Assembly (NCBI GenBank): GCA_965220835.1
Contig: OZ244842.1
Span: 2,170,001-2,234,000 of the forward strand
Reading direction: 5' to 3'
Origin: Azophilus sp965220835
GTDB taxonomy: Bacteria > Pseudomonadota > Gammaproteobacteria > Pseudomonadales > Azotimanducaceae
DNA: 64,000 nt
This document shows, piece by piece, positions 1 to 8,125 of this stretch; position 1 is the stretch's first letter; each line of letters starts with the position of its first letter. The translations under genes and the position numbers were made by a program. Below the pieces are notes generated by a model, which saw nothing but the letters and a program-made list of their open reading frames with translations, did no database searches and was not told the DNA's origin.

Positions 1-83
1 GTCAACTGCCCGCCGAGCGCAGGCTCCGCCGCGTCAGCCGCGCCGACGCCCAAGTCAGCGCTGATGTCTTGTTCCTCCGCCAC
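1..83 (-). CDS. Possible 5' end of a leftward gene (partial)
   Basis: A GTG start at 83 is preceded, on the minus strand, by an AGGAGGG ribosome-binding site with seven bases between them. The frame stays open to the window edge (27 codons, starting VAEEQDISADLGVG). The peptide is acidic and Ala/Gly-rich and I do not recognise it. It lies directly inside the repeat array at 102-249, which looks like a transposon end, so a transposase is one possibility. However, nothing in these 27 residues shows a transposase motif. Only the start context supports it as a gene. Confidence 0.35.
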   Translation of the reverse strand, partial: MAEEQDISADLGVGAADAAEPALGGQL

Positions 84-101
84 AGCTCAACCCTCCTTTA
101 C

Positions 102-249
102 TGTTCAGGTTTAAGTGTTGTGCAGCTATTGTTCAGGTTTAAGTGTTGTCCAGCATTTGCGCCTGAACAGGTACGCCTGAACAGGTGCGCCTGAACAGGC
201 TCAAATGCTGCACAGGTCAAAGTGTTGCACGGGCGTAAATGTTGCACAG
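102..249. repeat. Array of short repeats resembling a transposon end
   Basis: Two perfect 20-bp direct repeats (TGTTCAGGTTTAAGTGTTGT) lie at 102-121 and 130-149. Next come three 14-nt-spaced copies of GCCTGAACAGG (161-171, 175-185, 189-199), whose CCTGAACA is the reverse complement of TGTTCAGG. A third motif, consensus AAATGTTGCACAG, recurs at 113-125, 141-153, 203-215, 219-230 and 237-249. Multiple spaced copies of a short motif beside an outward-reading gene start resemble the transposase-binding arrays at the ends of IS21-like or Tn7-like elements. The family is inferred, not identified. Confidence 0.55.
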
Positions 250-336
250 AATTCAAGTCTATGCCAGACAGGGGTTGCGAGACCACCGCCGGAGGGCTTT
301 AATGGCGACCGTGTTCATCAGTCTAGGCACCTGCAA

Positions 337-771
337 ATGCGCATGAAAGCACTTCTTGGAACATCCCTTTTATTGGCGTCAGCTCTATCAACGTCCACGG
401 CAGCCTTGGCTGACGAAGGCGCCGCGGACTACCGCCACCACACCATGGAGGCTATCGGCGGCCACACCACCGCCGTGTTCGACATCCTGCAGGGCAAGGT
501 GCCCCATGGCGACCATTTGGCCGTGCATGCCAGCGCCATTGCGGATCTGGCGGCCATTGCCGATACGCTGTTTCCGGAGGGGTCCATGGGCGGCAATGCC
601 AAAGCAGCCATCTGGGAGGAACCAGAGGCATTCGCAGAACGCATGCAGGCCTTTGAGGAAGCCGCGCCAGCCTTCCGTGATGCGGTTGTCAGCGGCGGCG
701 ATATCGGCCCCGCTGCCCAAGCCTTGGGCCAAGCCTGCAAAGGCTGCCACGACGACTTCAAGGACGAATAG
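337..771 (+). CDS. Cytochrome c' family protein
   Basis: A periplasmic c-type haem protein of about 144 residues. The N-terminus is a Sec signal (MRMKALLGTSLLLASALSTS, likely cleaved after ALA). The rest is mostly helical, and the single haem-binding CXXCH motif (CKGCH) is seven residues from the C-terminus, as in the four-helix cytochrome c' fold. The frame is open upstream to 205, but those residues lie in the repeat array and precede the signal peptide, so ATG 337 (or 343) is the likely start. Family members bind small gases such as NO or shuttle electrons. It converges on a b561-type cytochrome gene, a plausible membrane redox partner. Confidence 0.85.
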   Translation: MRMKALLGTSLLLASALSTSTAALADEGAADYRHHTMEAIGGHTTAVFDILQGKVPHGDHLAVHASAIADLAAIADTLFPEGSMGGNAKAAIWEEPEAFAERMQAFEEAAPAFRDAVVSGGDIGPAAQALGQACKGCHDDFKDE

Positions 772-780
772 CAACGCAAC

Positions 781-935
781 CGCGCTAAAGGCCTCGGGCG
801 GGCGCGCTTACGGCCAAAGGACTAGGGCGGGCGCGCCAAAGGCCTCAGGCGCACGCTCAGGGGCTTGAGTGAGCGCACCTAGGATGTCCGGCGCGCGCTT
901 AGTGCTTTTGGCGTGCGTCAGGGCCTCGGGCACGG
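781..935. repeat. Degenerate GC-rich repeats in a convergent spacer
   Basis: The spacer between the two convergent cytochrome genes holds imperfect copies of an AAAGGCCTCGGGCGGGCGCG-like unit (near 787, 819 and 837), followed by related GGCGC-rich text. No clear terminator hairpin or small gene is visible. It may be another of the small tandem expansions seen elsewhere in this window. Confidence 0.4.
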
Positions 936-939
936 GCTC

Positions 940-1668
940 TTAGGGCATCAGTTCTCCCGCCCAAACGGCCCCCGCCGCCACCGCCGCGGTGAGCGCGGCG
1001 CGCAGCCAATGGTTTGCGGCCGGCGGCAAAGTCACCCGCTTGCGGCCGGTGAACATCGCCAGCGGCGTTGGGTCCCGCTTGATCCCATACACCACATGGG
1101 CAGTCAGGTGAACGGCGATCAAGGCGATGATCCCCATGAAGACGCGGTTGTGCACCCAGGTCAAGCTGTCCGACAGGTCATCGCTCACGTTGCGCGCCAG
1201 CGGCCCCTCGGTGAAGATGTCGTCGTTGGCGAACAGGCCCGTGGTGGCCTGTACCGCTGCCAAGGCGACTAAGCCAATGGCCAACAGCCGGCCCGGTGCG
1301 GTGTGCGGGTCGTCCACGCGCCCGCCGCGAAAGTGGGCCACGAACTGCCGCAAGCTCGGCACATAGCCCCTCCAGCGGGCATGAATGCCTCCCCACAGCC
1401 CCCACAGCAGCCGAAACAGCAGCAGGCCCACCATCAGGGCGCCTAGGCGCATGTGCCACCTCAACAGCGACAAGTCCCCAGACAGACCGGTGTAGAGCAA
1501 GGCCGCCAAGCAGGCGGCAAAGGCCCAGTGCCAGATTCTGAGGGGAAGATCCCAAACCTTGACGGTGCCGACAGCCTTCAGCTTGTCCTGGGTTAACGAA
1601 CCGTGGGTTCCCAACGGCTCCCCTTGTGGCTGTGATGCCGTCTCCGGTGATTCCTTGGAATCCTGCAT
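940..1668 (-). CDS. Cytochrome b561-type transmembrane protein (b/b6 domain)
   Basis: An inner-membrane di-haem b-type cytochrome of about 242 residues, resembling the Ni-hydrogenase b-subunit/b561 family. After a hydrophilic 35-residue N-terminus comes VKVWDLPLRIWHWAFA, where the His in WH is the typical first haem ligand. Four or more hydrophobic segments follow, with further His at RWHMRLG, TWVHNRVFMG and AVHLTAHVVYG. ATG 1668 is chosen because GAGGAGA lies just upstream, although the frame is open to 1830. It is convergent with the cytochrome c' gene. Such pairs are common, and the b protein may pass electrons to the periplasmic c'. Confidence 0.85.
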   Translation of the reverse strand: MQDSKESPETASQPQGEPLGTHGSLTQDKLKAVGTVKVWDLPLRIWHWAFAACLAALLYTGLSGDLSLLRWHMRLGALMVGLLLFRLLWGLWGGIHARWRGYVPSLRQFVAHFRGGRVDDPHTAPGRLLAIGLVALAAVQATTGLFANDDIFTEGPLARNVSDDLSDSLTWVHNRVFMGIIALIAVHLTAHVVYGIKRDPTPLAMFTGRKRVTLPPAANHWLRAALTAAVAAGAVWAGELMP

Positions 1669-1706
1669 GGCTTCTCCTCGCCCGAACGCACGGCGGACAA
1701 TATACG

Positions 1707-2150
1707 CTAGAAGCCATCTCGCAAATGACTCTTGGCCAGTATCATGAAGGCGGTGAGCTGCGGGAAGGCTCGAAAGTTCTCGGAATAGCACTCGAACCTC
1801 GTGATCAGCCGGCGACGGTTCTGCAGCCATGCGAACAGGCGCTCCACCTTCCAGCGTCGTTTGCAGCGCCGCGGTGGCCGCCCGTCCTGGGTGCTCGGCT
1901 TGACGCGGTTGCGCTTATGCTGGGCGGTCTGCAATTGCCATGACCTTGCAGCCCTCGCCCCGCTTGGTATTGCCGACCCCGGCCGCCCCTTTTGGCCGCG
2001 CTGAGGCTGCTGTCGATGAAGCACTCGTCAAGCTTGATCCCGCTCCGCGTCTCCAAGTACTGGGCCAAGGCACGCAGCAGCCAGTCCATGACGCCAGCAG
2101 GGCTACCGACGCAAGCGGGCGTTCTTATGTCTTCGTCGCCTTCAGACGCC
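1707..2150 (-). pseudogene. IS5-family (IS427-like) transposase remnant, internally deleted
   Basis: Reading leftward, fragments of an IS5-family DDE transposase appear in order. First IKLDECFIDSSLSAAKRGG (first catalytic Asp region, about 2000-2045), then a frame change and KVMAIADR (about 1931-1950). The sequence then jumps straight to KRNRVKPSTQDGR and RRWKVERLFAWLQNRRRL (about 1780-1870), which carries the C-terminal catalytic Glu, ending with a stop at 1707. The central portion with the second catalytic Asp is missing and the pieces lie in different frames, so it cannot be functional. No terminal inverted repeats or target duplication could be defined. Confidence 0.8.
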
Positions 2151-2636
2151 TTGGCGAGATTCAATCCGGCTTCCACGTCGTCCTGGACCATTGCCAAGGT
2201 CGGTTTGGCGACTGCTCGGCGCAGGACAGCGCGCCCTCGCTGCGGTCCCTGCATGCCGCGCCACCACCCGGCGGAAGGTCCTCTCAGCAGGCGGCCTTTG
2301 TTATTCTTAGGCAAAAGTCGCAGCGTGAGTCTCTGGAACTGATGGCTGAAATCGTCGGAGCTGGGCTTCCCGATGTGGGGGCGAGCAAGCATTCATTGTG
2401 GCACGCTCGGCTGCAGCGAGGGTTCTTGGGCAGCGGGGATCGTTTTTTGGCAACACCTGCTATCCGGGCAAGGGCAATTCCGGGACATTGAATCACGGAG
2501 GCATTAGACTGGGAAAGCGTTTCAATAGGCGAAACGATGGGCTCAACTTCAGCTTGAGGATAAGCGAATGCCACTCCGACAAGTACTTTATTCCCATCTC
2601 CACTAAGCCGCCTCCCAAGTATAGGAAACAGTGGAT
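2151..2636. other. Gene-free stretch between IS remnant and small-gene islet
   Basis: No convincing gene was found. Short frames on both strands here are shadows or decayed sequence, possibly further debris of the insertion element to the left. GC content starts to fall toward the right end of this stretch. Confidence 0.4.
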
Positions 2637-2924
2637 ATGAAGTGGTTGAAGACGAAATTCCGCTCAGGTGCAGACACGTCGCCCGAGGGACTCATCAAAA
2701 CCTTGGAATCACTTCTCGACGGGAGCATTTCGTCCAAAGATTGGGGCTACCTGATATCAATGAAAACGCTAAATCCCGAACTGGAGACCCTGAGGCAGAG
2801 AGCCGAGGCAATCTGGGTCGAAGACTCCCCGTTGATGCTTGAAGGAACAATGAACCCGTCGGCCTTGCTCAAGCTTGCTCCGACCAGTGGGTCCCTGACA
2901 CAGCGACAGCTTTATGGAAACTAG
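2637..2924 (+). CDS. Small hypothetical cytoplasmic protein
   Basis: About 95 residues, starting at ATG 2637 behind AGGAAACAG. An in-frame GTG lies two codons earlier. The body (EGLIKTLESLLDGSISSKDW, then LNPELETLRQRAEAIW) recalls a family of small uncharacterised bacterial proteins with a conserved DW...P.LE..R...IW pattern, often found in accessory regions. The last 20 residues (SGSLTQRQLYGN) do not fit that pattern and may come from a frameshift near the 3' end. No signal or membrane segment is present. It is the first of three small genes in a lower-GC stretch. Function unknown. Confidence 0.55.
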   Translation: MKWLKTKFRSGADTSPEGLIKTLESLLDGSISSKDWGYLISMKTLNPELETLRQRAEAIWVEDSPLMLEGTMNPSALLKLAPTSGSLTQRQLYGN

Positions 2925-2951
2925 CCCGATACAAGACAGAGTAGTCTAGAC

Positions 2952-3338
2952 ATGAAATCTTGGACTCGTTGTAGATCTTTGATTGTTGCTTGTTGCTTAG
3001 TGCTGACTGGCTGTCCTGCTACTGTCAAGATGGGACTCACTAACAAGTCAGAATCGGAAATCAGAATTCTCTACTTAACGGGCTATGAATCGAAAATCTT
3101 GCCCGGGGAAACCAACGAAGTGCTATACAACACGCATGATTGTTTTCGGATGAAGGCTGGGCAGAAGCTCTTGGAGTTCCAGCCGATAATTCCACCAGAT
3201 GAATATTTCCGTATACGGACCTTTAGTACAATCATTTACGCACAGTTTACTGCTGAAGAAGAGTTGGAGATATATAGGCGAACCGGGAGTACTGATGATG
3301 TGATTGTGCTAAAGCGCGGTTGCCCGAAGCACCGCTGA
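2952..3338 (+). CDS. Hypothetical lipoprotein
   Basis: A 128-residue protein with a classical lipoprotein signal: KSWTRCRSLIVACC, then LVLTGC with the lipobox Cys near residue 21. The mature part (VKMGLTNKSESEIRILYLTG and onward) looks like a small beta-sandwich. I do not recognise the family. Codon use and base composition are noticeably more AT-rich than in genes to the right of 4400, suggesting acquisition. It starts 27 bases after the previous small gene ends, in the same direction, and could share its transcript. Confidence 0.65.
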   Translation: MKSWTRCRSLIVACCLVLTGCPATVKMGLTNKSESEIRILYLTGYESKILPGETNEVLYNTHDCFRMKAGQKLLEFQPIIPPDEYFRIRTFSTIIYAQFTAEEELEIYRRTGSTDDVIVLKRGCPKHR

Positions 3339-3720
3339 TTGCAGCGAAGCGTCGGGGTGGTTTGTTTCCGAGTTACAACTGAGTCTGGTCCTTGAGGATT
3401 AGAAAGAGGCGGCGTATCTGGTTGATGGGTCATCGCAACAAAGTCAAGGAACAAAAAAGATACGCAACCATGGAAAAGAGTGACATGATTGAGCTAGAAG
3501 GTCGAGTAGAGTGCCGATCCGTTGTAAGCGGTCAATTTGAGGCATCGTCGCCGATTGGCTGGACTTGCGGTTCCCTTCGTCGCTCCATGACGAAGGAGCA
3601 CTTGCTGCTTACGTGGATGACCGTTGAGCCAAGCTGAAGGTTGGGCTAGCATCAGGTGATTGGATGAAGAATGACAGCGGTTTCCGCAGCGCGGAAAAGG
3701 GTTCTGAAGGTGGACCGGTC

Positions 3721-4068
3721 GTGAAGTTGCTTGGAAAGGCGCTTGTTTTGAGTTACTTGTCTCTTCTTGTCGTCGGCTTTGCAGCGGCTGGTTGTAGTAG
3801 TGTAACTATGAAAAAAGTCGAGGAATTCAAGTCAGTTCTTAATAGTGAGTTGGCGGTTGGTAGCTCCAAAGAAGAAGTGGAAAGTTGTCTGGTCAAACTG
3901 GGGCTCGAACATAGTTATGTTGAAAGTAAAAAAAAATTCTATGCGATTGTCCGCAAAGTTGGTCGGTTTAGGATCATCTATGATTCTAGTTTGCTAATTC
4001 GAATACAGCTAGATGCTGAGGATAAGGTAGAGCAAATAGAGTATCAAATGGAATATTCGGGCCTATAG
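3721..4068 (+). CDS. Hypothetical small lipoprotein
   Basis: I place the start at GTG 3721, behind AAGGTGG with eight bases of spacing. This gives a normal lipoprotein signal (VKLLGKALVLSYLSLLVVGF, then AAAGC). The frame is open upstream to ATG 3664, but that would add 19 charged residues before the signal. The mature domain (about 90 residues: SVLNSELAVGSSKEEVESCL, then RFRIIYDSSLLIRIQLDAED) has the look of small SmpA/OmlA-like lipoproteins, in which a GSSKEEV-type helix precedes a beta sheet. That resemblance is weak. It is AT-rich compared with the chromosome. Confidence 0.6.
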   Translation: MKLLGKALVLSYLSLLVVGFAAAGCSSVTMKKVEEFKSVLNSELAVGSSKEEVESCLVKLGLEHSYVESKKKFYAIVRKVGRFRIIYDSSLLIRIQLDAEDKVEQIEYQMEYSGL

Positions 4069-4401
4069 CTGCTTTACGATAGTTTGAAAGCTCCGGTAGA
4101 GAGAACTTCGGGAGCTACTCTTGAGAAGGATCGTCATGATGGGTTAAGCATCGAGTGCGAGGAGTCTTCAGACGCGTGGCCGAGGGAGATCAGAAACGCT
4201 GTCAATACCGGGCTGATATTCCCGACAGTGTCGAAGTAAGAGCCTCCCCTTCGAGTTGGATGGCCCCCAGTCCACTGCCAGGGAAGAGGGGAATGGCTGT
4301 TTTGAAGGAGAATGTCATGTATAAGATGTCCTCTAGGCGCTTGCGACAAGCGCAAGCCCAACCACTTGACGCGACCACTCAGACAGGCACACACTAAAAC
4401 C
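4069..4401. other. Intergenic stretch upstream of the P450 gene
   Basis: Base composition changes here from the AT-rich islet back to the chromosomal GC level. No gene, terminator or recognisable promoter could be supported. Short frames here show no family features and no convincing ribosome-binding site. Confidence 0.4.
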
Positions 4402-5814
4402 ATGTCACAGTCGCGGGAAAAGAGCCCTCAGCCGGGGAGCGCGAGGGGCAACCCCTCGCAAGAAAAGAGCCTTCAGCCGGGGAGCGCGAGGGGATGCCCC
4501 TCGCAAGAAAACAGCCCACAGCCGGGGAGCGAGCGAGTGCCCCTCGCTTCGCGAGGGGGGGACCACTCGCAGGCCCTGTCCTTGGCGGACGCGGATGTTC
4601 AGCAAGAGCCTGACGCCTACCACGCCGCACTGCGGGAGCGCCCGGTGCACTTCGACGAACGGCTCGGCATCTTTGTTTGCGGGCGCTATGCGCTGATGCG
4701 CCAAGTGCTGCGCGACACGGAGACGTTCTCCAGCATCGACAGCCAGACCGTCGACGGCATGCGGCCACCACCGCCCGAAGCCATTGCGATCCGCAAGACC
4801 TGCCACCCCGTGGTCAACACCTTGGTCACCAATGATCCGCCGTCCCACACGCGCATCCGCAAGATGGTGGATGCCCCGTTCCGAACCCGCAGCTTGGACA
4901 AGCTCAAAAGCCGCGTAACGGACATCGTGCATGACACCATCGATGACTTCATCGATGATGCGGGCACCCGCGGGGATTCCGATGGGCACTCCTGTGAGAT
5001 GGTGTCCCGTTTCGCGGTGCCCATTCCCGTGCGGGTGATCGCCGAGATGCTCGGCTTGGATCCGGCGCTGGCGCCCCGCATCAAGGCTTGGTCCGACGCT
5101 TCCGTGGAGCCCTTGGGCATGATGGTGAGCGACCAACGCCTGATTGAATGCGCCGAGCTCATCAAGGCGTTTCAAGACTTCATTGTCACGGCGCTGGAGG
5201 CAAGGCGAGCCAAGCCCCAAGACGACCTGCTGACTCACTTGGTGCAGGCCCGGGATGCCCAAGGCGAGGGCTTCACCATGGCGGAAATGCTGTCCCTGAC
5301 CCAGCAGTTCTTGGTCGCCGGCAACGAAACCACCACCAACGGCATCGCCGCCGGCGTGCGCCTGCTGGCGGAGCAGCCGGCCCTGCTGCGAGCCATCAGG
5401 CTTAAGCCCCGCCTCGCCCTGAATTTCGCCAATGAAGTGCTGCGGCTGGAGTCTCCTGTTCAAGGGTTGTTCCGCGTGGTGCGCAAGGACACCGAACTTG
5501 CCGGCGTGCGCCTGCCCAAGGGGGCGCGCATCATGCTGCGCTTCGCGGCAGCCAACCGGGACGGCCGCAAGTACGCCAATCCGGAGCGGATTGACCTGCA
5601 TCGAGCCAACGGCGGCACCCACGTCGCCTTCGGGGCAGGCATCCATCACTGCATCGGCGCCGGCTTGGCCCGCATGGAGATGCAAGCGGCCTTCGCCGCC
5701 CTAGCCCAACGCCTGCGCCGCCTGGCACTCGCCCCGGACAACGACTTCGCCCACCACCCGTCCATGATCCTGCGCGGGCTGCAAGCCTTAAGAGTCACCT
5801 TCGAGCCAGCCTGA
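4402..5814 (+). CDS. Cytochrome P450
   Basis: A soluble bacterial class I P450 (about 470 residues from ATG 4402) that would hydroxylate a hydrophobic substrate using ferredoxin-delivered electrons. Motifs in order: I-helix oxygen-activation segment LVAGNETTTN, the K-helix ExxR in NEVLRLESP, and the haem loop HVAFGAGIHHCIGAGLAR with the thiolate Cys near residue 417. The first 50 or so residues are not P450. They are translated copies of a 45-nt repeat (SPQPGSARG..., three times), and the fold begins near SLADADVQQEPDAYHAALRE. GTG 4537, preceded by GGGGAG, could be the true start and would exclude most of the repeat. The substrate is unknown. No ferredoxin gene is adjacent. Confidence 0.9.
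   Translation: MSQSREKSPQPGSARGNPSQEKSLQPGSARGCPSQENSPQPGSERVPLASRGGDHSQALSLADADVQQEPDAYHAALRERPVHFDERLGIFVCGRYALMRQVLRDTETFSSIDSQTVDGMRPPPPEAIAIRKTCHPVVNTLVTNDPPSHTRIRKMVDAPFRTRSLDKLKSRVTDIVHDTIDDFIDDAGTRGDSDGHSCEMVSRFAVPIPVRVIAEMLGLDPALAPRIKAWSDASVEPLGMMVSDQRLIECAELIKAFQDFIVTALEARRAKPQDDLLTHLVQARDAQGEGFTMAEMLSLTQQFLVAGNETTTNGIAAGVRLLAEQPALLRAIRLKPRLALNFANEVLRLESPVQGLFRVVRKDTELAGVRLPKGARIMLRFAAANRDGRKYANPERIDLHRANGGTHVAFGAGIHHCIGAGLARMEMQAAFAALAQRLRRLALAPDNDFAHHPSMILRGLQALRVTFEPA
4426..4560 (+). repeat. 45-nt hairpin repeat, three copies, inside the P450 5' end
   Basis: Units at 4426-4470, 4471-4515 and 4516-4560 (the last diverged) each contain CCTCAGCCGGGGAGCGCGAG followed by a perfect hairpin, GCGAGGGG-CAA-CCCCTCGC. 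The same unit length and core recur at 51973-52087 in csiV. Here it is read as a 15-residue peptide unit beginning PQPGSARG. Confidence 0.85.
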
Positions 5815-5829
5815 GGCTATAATCCGCGC

Positions 5830-6045
5830 GCCCCGCAAGGGTTGCGGGGTGGAACTGAGTGATCGGGAAGTCCGGTGCAATTCCGGCGCTGCCCCCGCAA
5901 CGGTAACGGAGAAGACGCCATCTGGACCGCGTCCAGCCACTGTGCTGGGTGAACTGAGCCGCAGATCAACCTGATTGCTGGCGGAACAGCGCACTTCAGC
6001 ATGGGAAGGCGATGGCCAAACCGCTCCCAAGCCCGAAGACCGGCT
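5830..6045 (+). promoter_or_regulatory. Cobalamin (B12) riboswitch
   Basis: The leader contains the B12-riboswitch signature in the right order: GGGAAGTCCGGTGCAATTCC (from 5865), then GCTGCCCCCGCAACGGTAA (from 5888), GAAGACGCCA, AGCCACTGTG (about 5935) and finally ATGGGAAGGCG (6001). It lies immediately upstream of a TonB-dependent receptor gene, so adenosylcobalamin should repress receptor synthesis, as in btuB control. The exact ends are approximate. Confidence 0.92.
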
Positions 6046-6098
6046 CGGCTTCAAGTCGTTTCATCCGTCCGGGTGTGGACGGACCGATGGAGCTTGCC

Positions 6099-7952
6099 AT
6101 GCGCAACCAACCCCTTCTCCCTCGTCTCTCTGTTGCCATTTTCCTACTCGCCAGCGCCGCTCCCGTCCAAACGGCGGATGCAATCGAGACTCTAGTGGTC
6201 ACTGCCCATCGGCTGCCCACCGAAGACCCCATCTTGCCGGTCACCCACTTGCAACCCGGGCTTGAAGCGCCGGTTGGCGTGGATGCCCTGCGCCCCGTTC
6301 CCAACTTGGCCATCGCCCAGTCCGGAAGTTTCGGCGGGATTGCGCAAGTGCGCTTGCGCGGTTCCGAAGCCAACCATGCCTTGGTGCTCATCGATGGCAT
6401 CGAGGTCAACGACCCCGCCAACGGATCGGAATACAACTTTGCCCATCTCATGCCTTTCGCCAGCACCGCCATCGAGGTTCTGCCCGGCGCGCAGAGCGCC
6501 ATCTGGGGCAGCGACGCCTTGGCCGGGGTGATTCATCTATCCACGGCGCCCAATGAAGCCACCCGCGCCATCGGGCTGGAGGGCGGCGCTTTCGGGGGAC
6601 GAACGGCCCGCATTCAACTGGCCGACCGGCTTGACGGCGGTTACTACAACTTGGCAGCGCTGAGCACCGAGACCGACGGCGTCAATGTTGCCCGCCAAGG
6701 CTTTGAAAAAGACGGCTACGAGCATGTTGGCTGGCAGGCTAGCGGCGGGTGGCTGGGCGACCGCTGGGCAGTGCGGGCCCTGCTGCGCGGCGCCGACACC
6801 CATTCAGAGTATGACCCCAGCGCCTTCCCCAGCTACCTGCCCACAGACGCCGACAATGCGTCCGAGCACGACGACCTGCTGGCCGGCGTGGACGTCCGGT
6901 TGGAGGACCAGCGATGGCAACATCAATTCACGTTGAACCACCTGCGCACCGACAACCGTGACTTCGCCGAGGCCGAACGCACCGTAGCCACCGAGGGGGA
7001 GCGCACCAAAGTCAGCTACGCGGCCGGGTTCCGCTGGAGCCCAAGCCTGCAAGCCCAAGGTTTCGCGGAGCACGAGGCGCAGTCCTTCAAGCAGCGCGCC
7101 GCCGCCACTCTATTCGGCGACCCGAATCAACGCCAACGCGTGGAGGCCTTGAGCGCCGGGCTTGAGCTGATCGGCCAGGTTGGCAACCGCCTTGCCTGGT
7201 CCGCATCGCTGCGTCAGGACGACAACAGCGACTTCGGCAACGCCACCACCCACCGGCTCGCGCTGCGCTACCGAACCGGGTATGGAGAATTCTGGCTGAA
7301 CGTTGGGGAAGGCATCAAGAACCCCTCATTCATCGAGCGATTCGGCTACACGCCGGACACGTTTGTCGGCAACCCCAACCTAGAGCCGGAGACCAACAAG
7401 CATCTATCCCTCGGTGCCCGGGGCGTTCTCGGGCCAGCCACTTGGGCGCTCACGCTGTTCCGGGACCGTCTGCAGAACGAAATCAACGGCTTTCAATTCG
7501 ACCCGGCGCTCAGTGGCTTCACCGCCGTGAATCGAGAGGGCAAAAGCAGGCGGCAAGGCGCGGAGTTGACTGCCGAGGCTCAGTTTGGCAACACGCGGCT
7601 GGCTGGCGGTTGGGGCTACCTGGACGCCGAGGAGGACAACGGCGGCCGAGAAATTCGTCGCCCGTCCCACTCCGGGCACCTCAGCGCAACCCACCAACGC
7701 GGCCGCTGGCTGCTGCACGGGGCCGCTTATCTCGTCGGCAGCCGCGATGACCTCAGCTTCGCCTCCTGGCCGGCCGCTCGCGTGCGTCTTGGCGGCTACC
7801 AGCTGCTGCGCTTAAGCGCATCGCTCCAACTCACTGACCGGCTGGCAATTTCCGGACGGCTGGAAAACGGGCTGGACGACAGCTATGAGGACGTGCTTGG
7901 CTACCAGACACCAGGGCGCGCCGCCTACTTCGGCGTTCGCTTGCGCCTCTAG
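6099..7952 (+). CDS. btuB: TonB-dependent vitamin B12 receptor, BtuB-like
   Basis: An outer-membrane TonB-dependent transporter of about 617 residues. The signal peptide (RLSVAIFLLASAAPVQTADA) is followed by the TonB box ETLVVTA. The plug domain has the usual VRLRGSEANHALVLIDGIEV and WGSDALAGVIHLST motifs, and a 22-strand barrel region ends RAAYFGVRLRL. ATG 6099 follows GGAGCTTG. The frame is open to 6012, but that lies in the riboswitch. Control by the B12 riboswitch identifies the ligand as cobalamin or a corrinoid. No btuFCD transport genes are adjacent. Confidence 0.9.
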   Translation: MRNQPLLPRLSVAIFLLASAAPVQTADAIETLVVTAHRLPTEDPILPVTHLQPGLEAPVGVDALRPVPNLAIAQSGSFGGIAQVRLRGSEANHALVLIDGIEVNDPANGSEYNFAHLMPFASTAIEVLPGAQSAIWGSDALAGVIHLSTAPNEATRAIGLEGGAFGGRTARIQLADRLDGGYYNLAALSTETDGVNVARQGFEKDGYEHVGWQASGGWLGDRWAVRALLRGADTHSEYDPSAFPSYLPTDADNASEHDDLLAGVDVRLEDQRWQHQFTLNHLRTDNRDFAEAERTVATEGERTKVSYAAGFRWSPSLQAQGFAEHEAQSFKQRAAATLFGDPNQRQRVEALSAGLELIGQVGNRLAWSASLRQDDNSDFGNATTHRLALRYRTGYGEFWLNVGEGIKNPSFIERFGYTPDTFVGNPNLEPETNKHLSLGARGVLGPATWALTLFRDRLQNEINGFQFDPALSGFTAVNREGKSRRQGAELTAEAQFGNTRLAGGWGYLDAEEDNGGREIRRPSHSGHLSATHQRGRWLLHGAAYLVGSRDDLSFASWPAARVRLGGYQLLRLSASLQLTDRLAISGRLENGLDDSYEDVLGYQTPGRAAYFGVRLRL

Positions 7953-8125
7953 CGCTGCAGGCTTTCGCTCGCGAGCACGCACGCCCACGCCGCCAAAATC
8001 CGGCAACGCGCACATCAGGGCGCGCCTCTTCGCGGCCCTTGGTGAAACATGCGAAACTTGCAGGTTAAGCGAGCGGGCGCTGACCAAGGCCCTGCGGCGC
8101 CAGCCAACCGAACCGCAGTCCCGCG

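Noticed and set aside
3392..3637. 81-codon rightward frame in the low-GC islet
   Set aside because: No good ribosome-binding site and no family resemblance beyond the short IF-1-like stretch. Listed only as a weak finding.
2637..4068. Integron gene-cassette array
   Set aside because: Short same-strand genes suggested cassettes, but no attC-like imperfect palindromes with GTTRRRY ends could be found between them and no integrase is present.
4155..4397. 80-codon rightward frame upstream of the P450 gene
   Set aside because: No ribosome-binding site, no recognisable features, and overlaps a similar-sized frame on the other strand.
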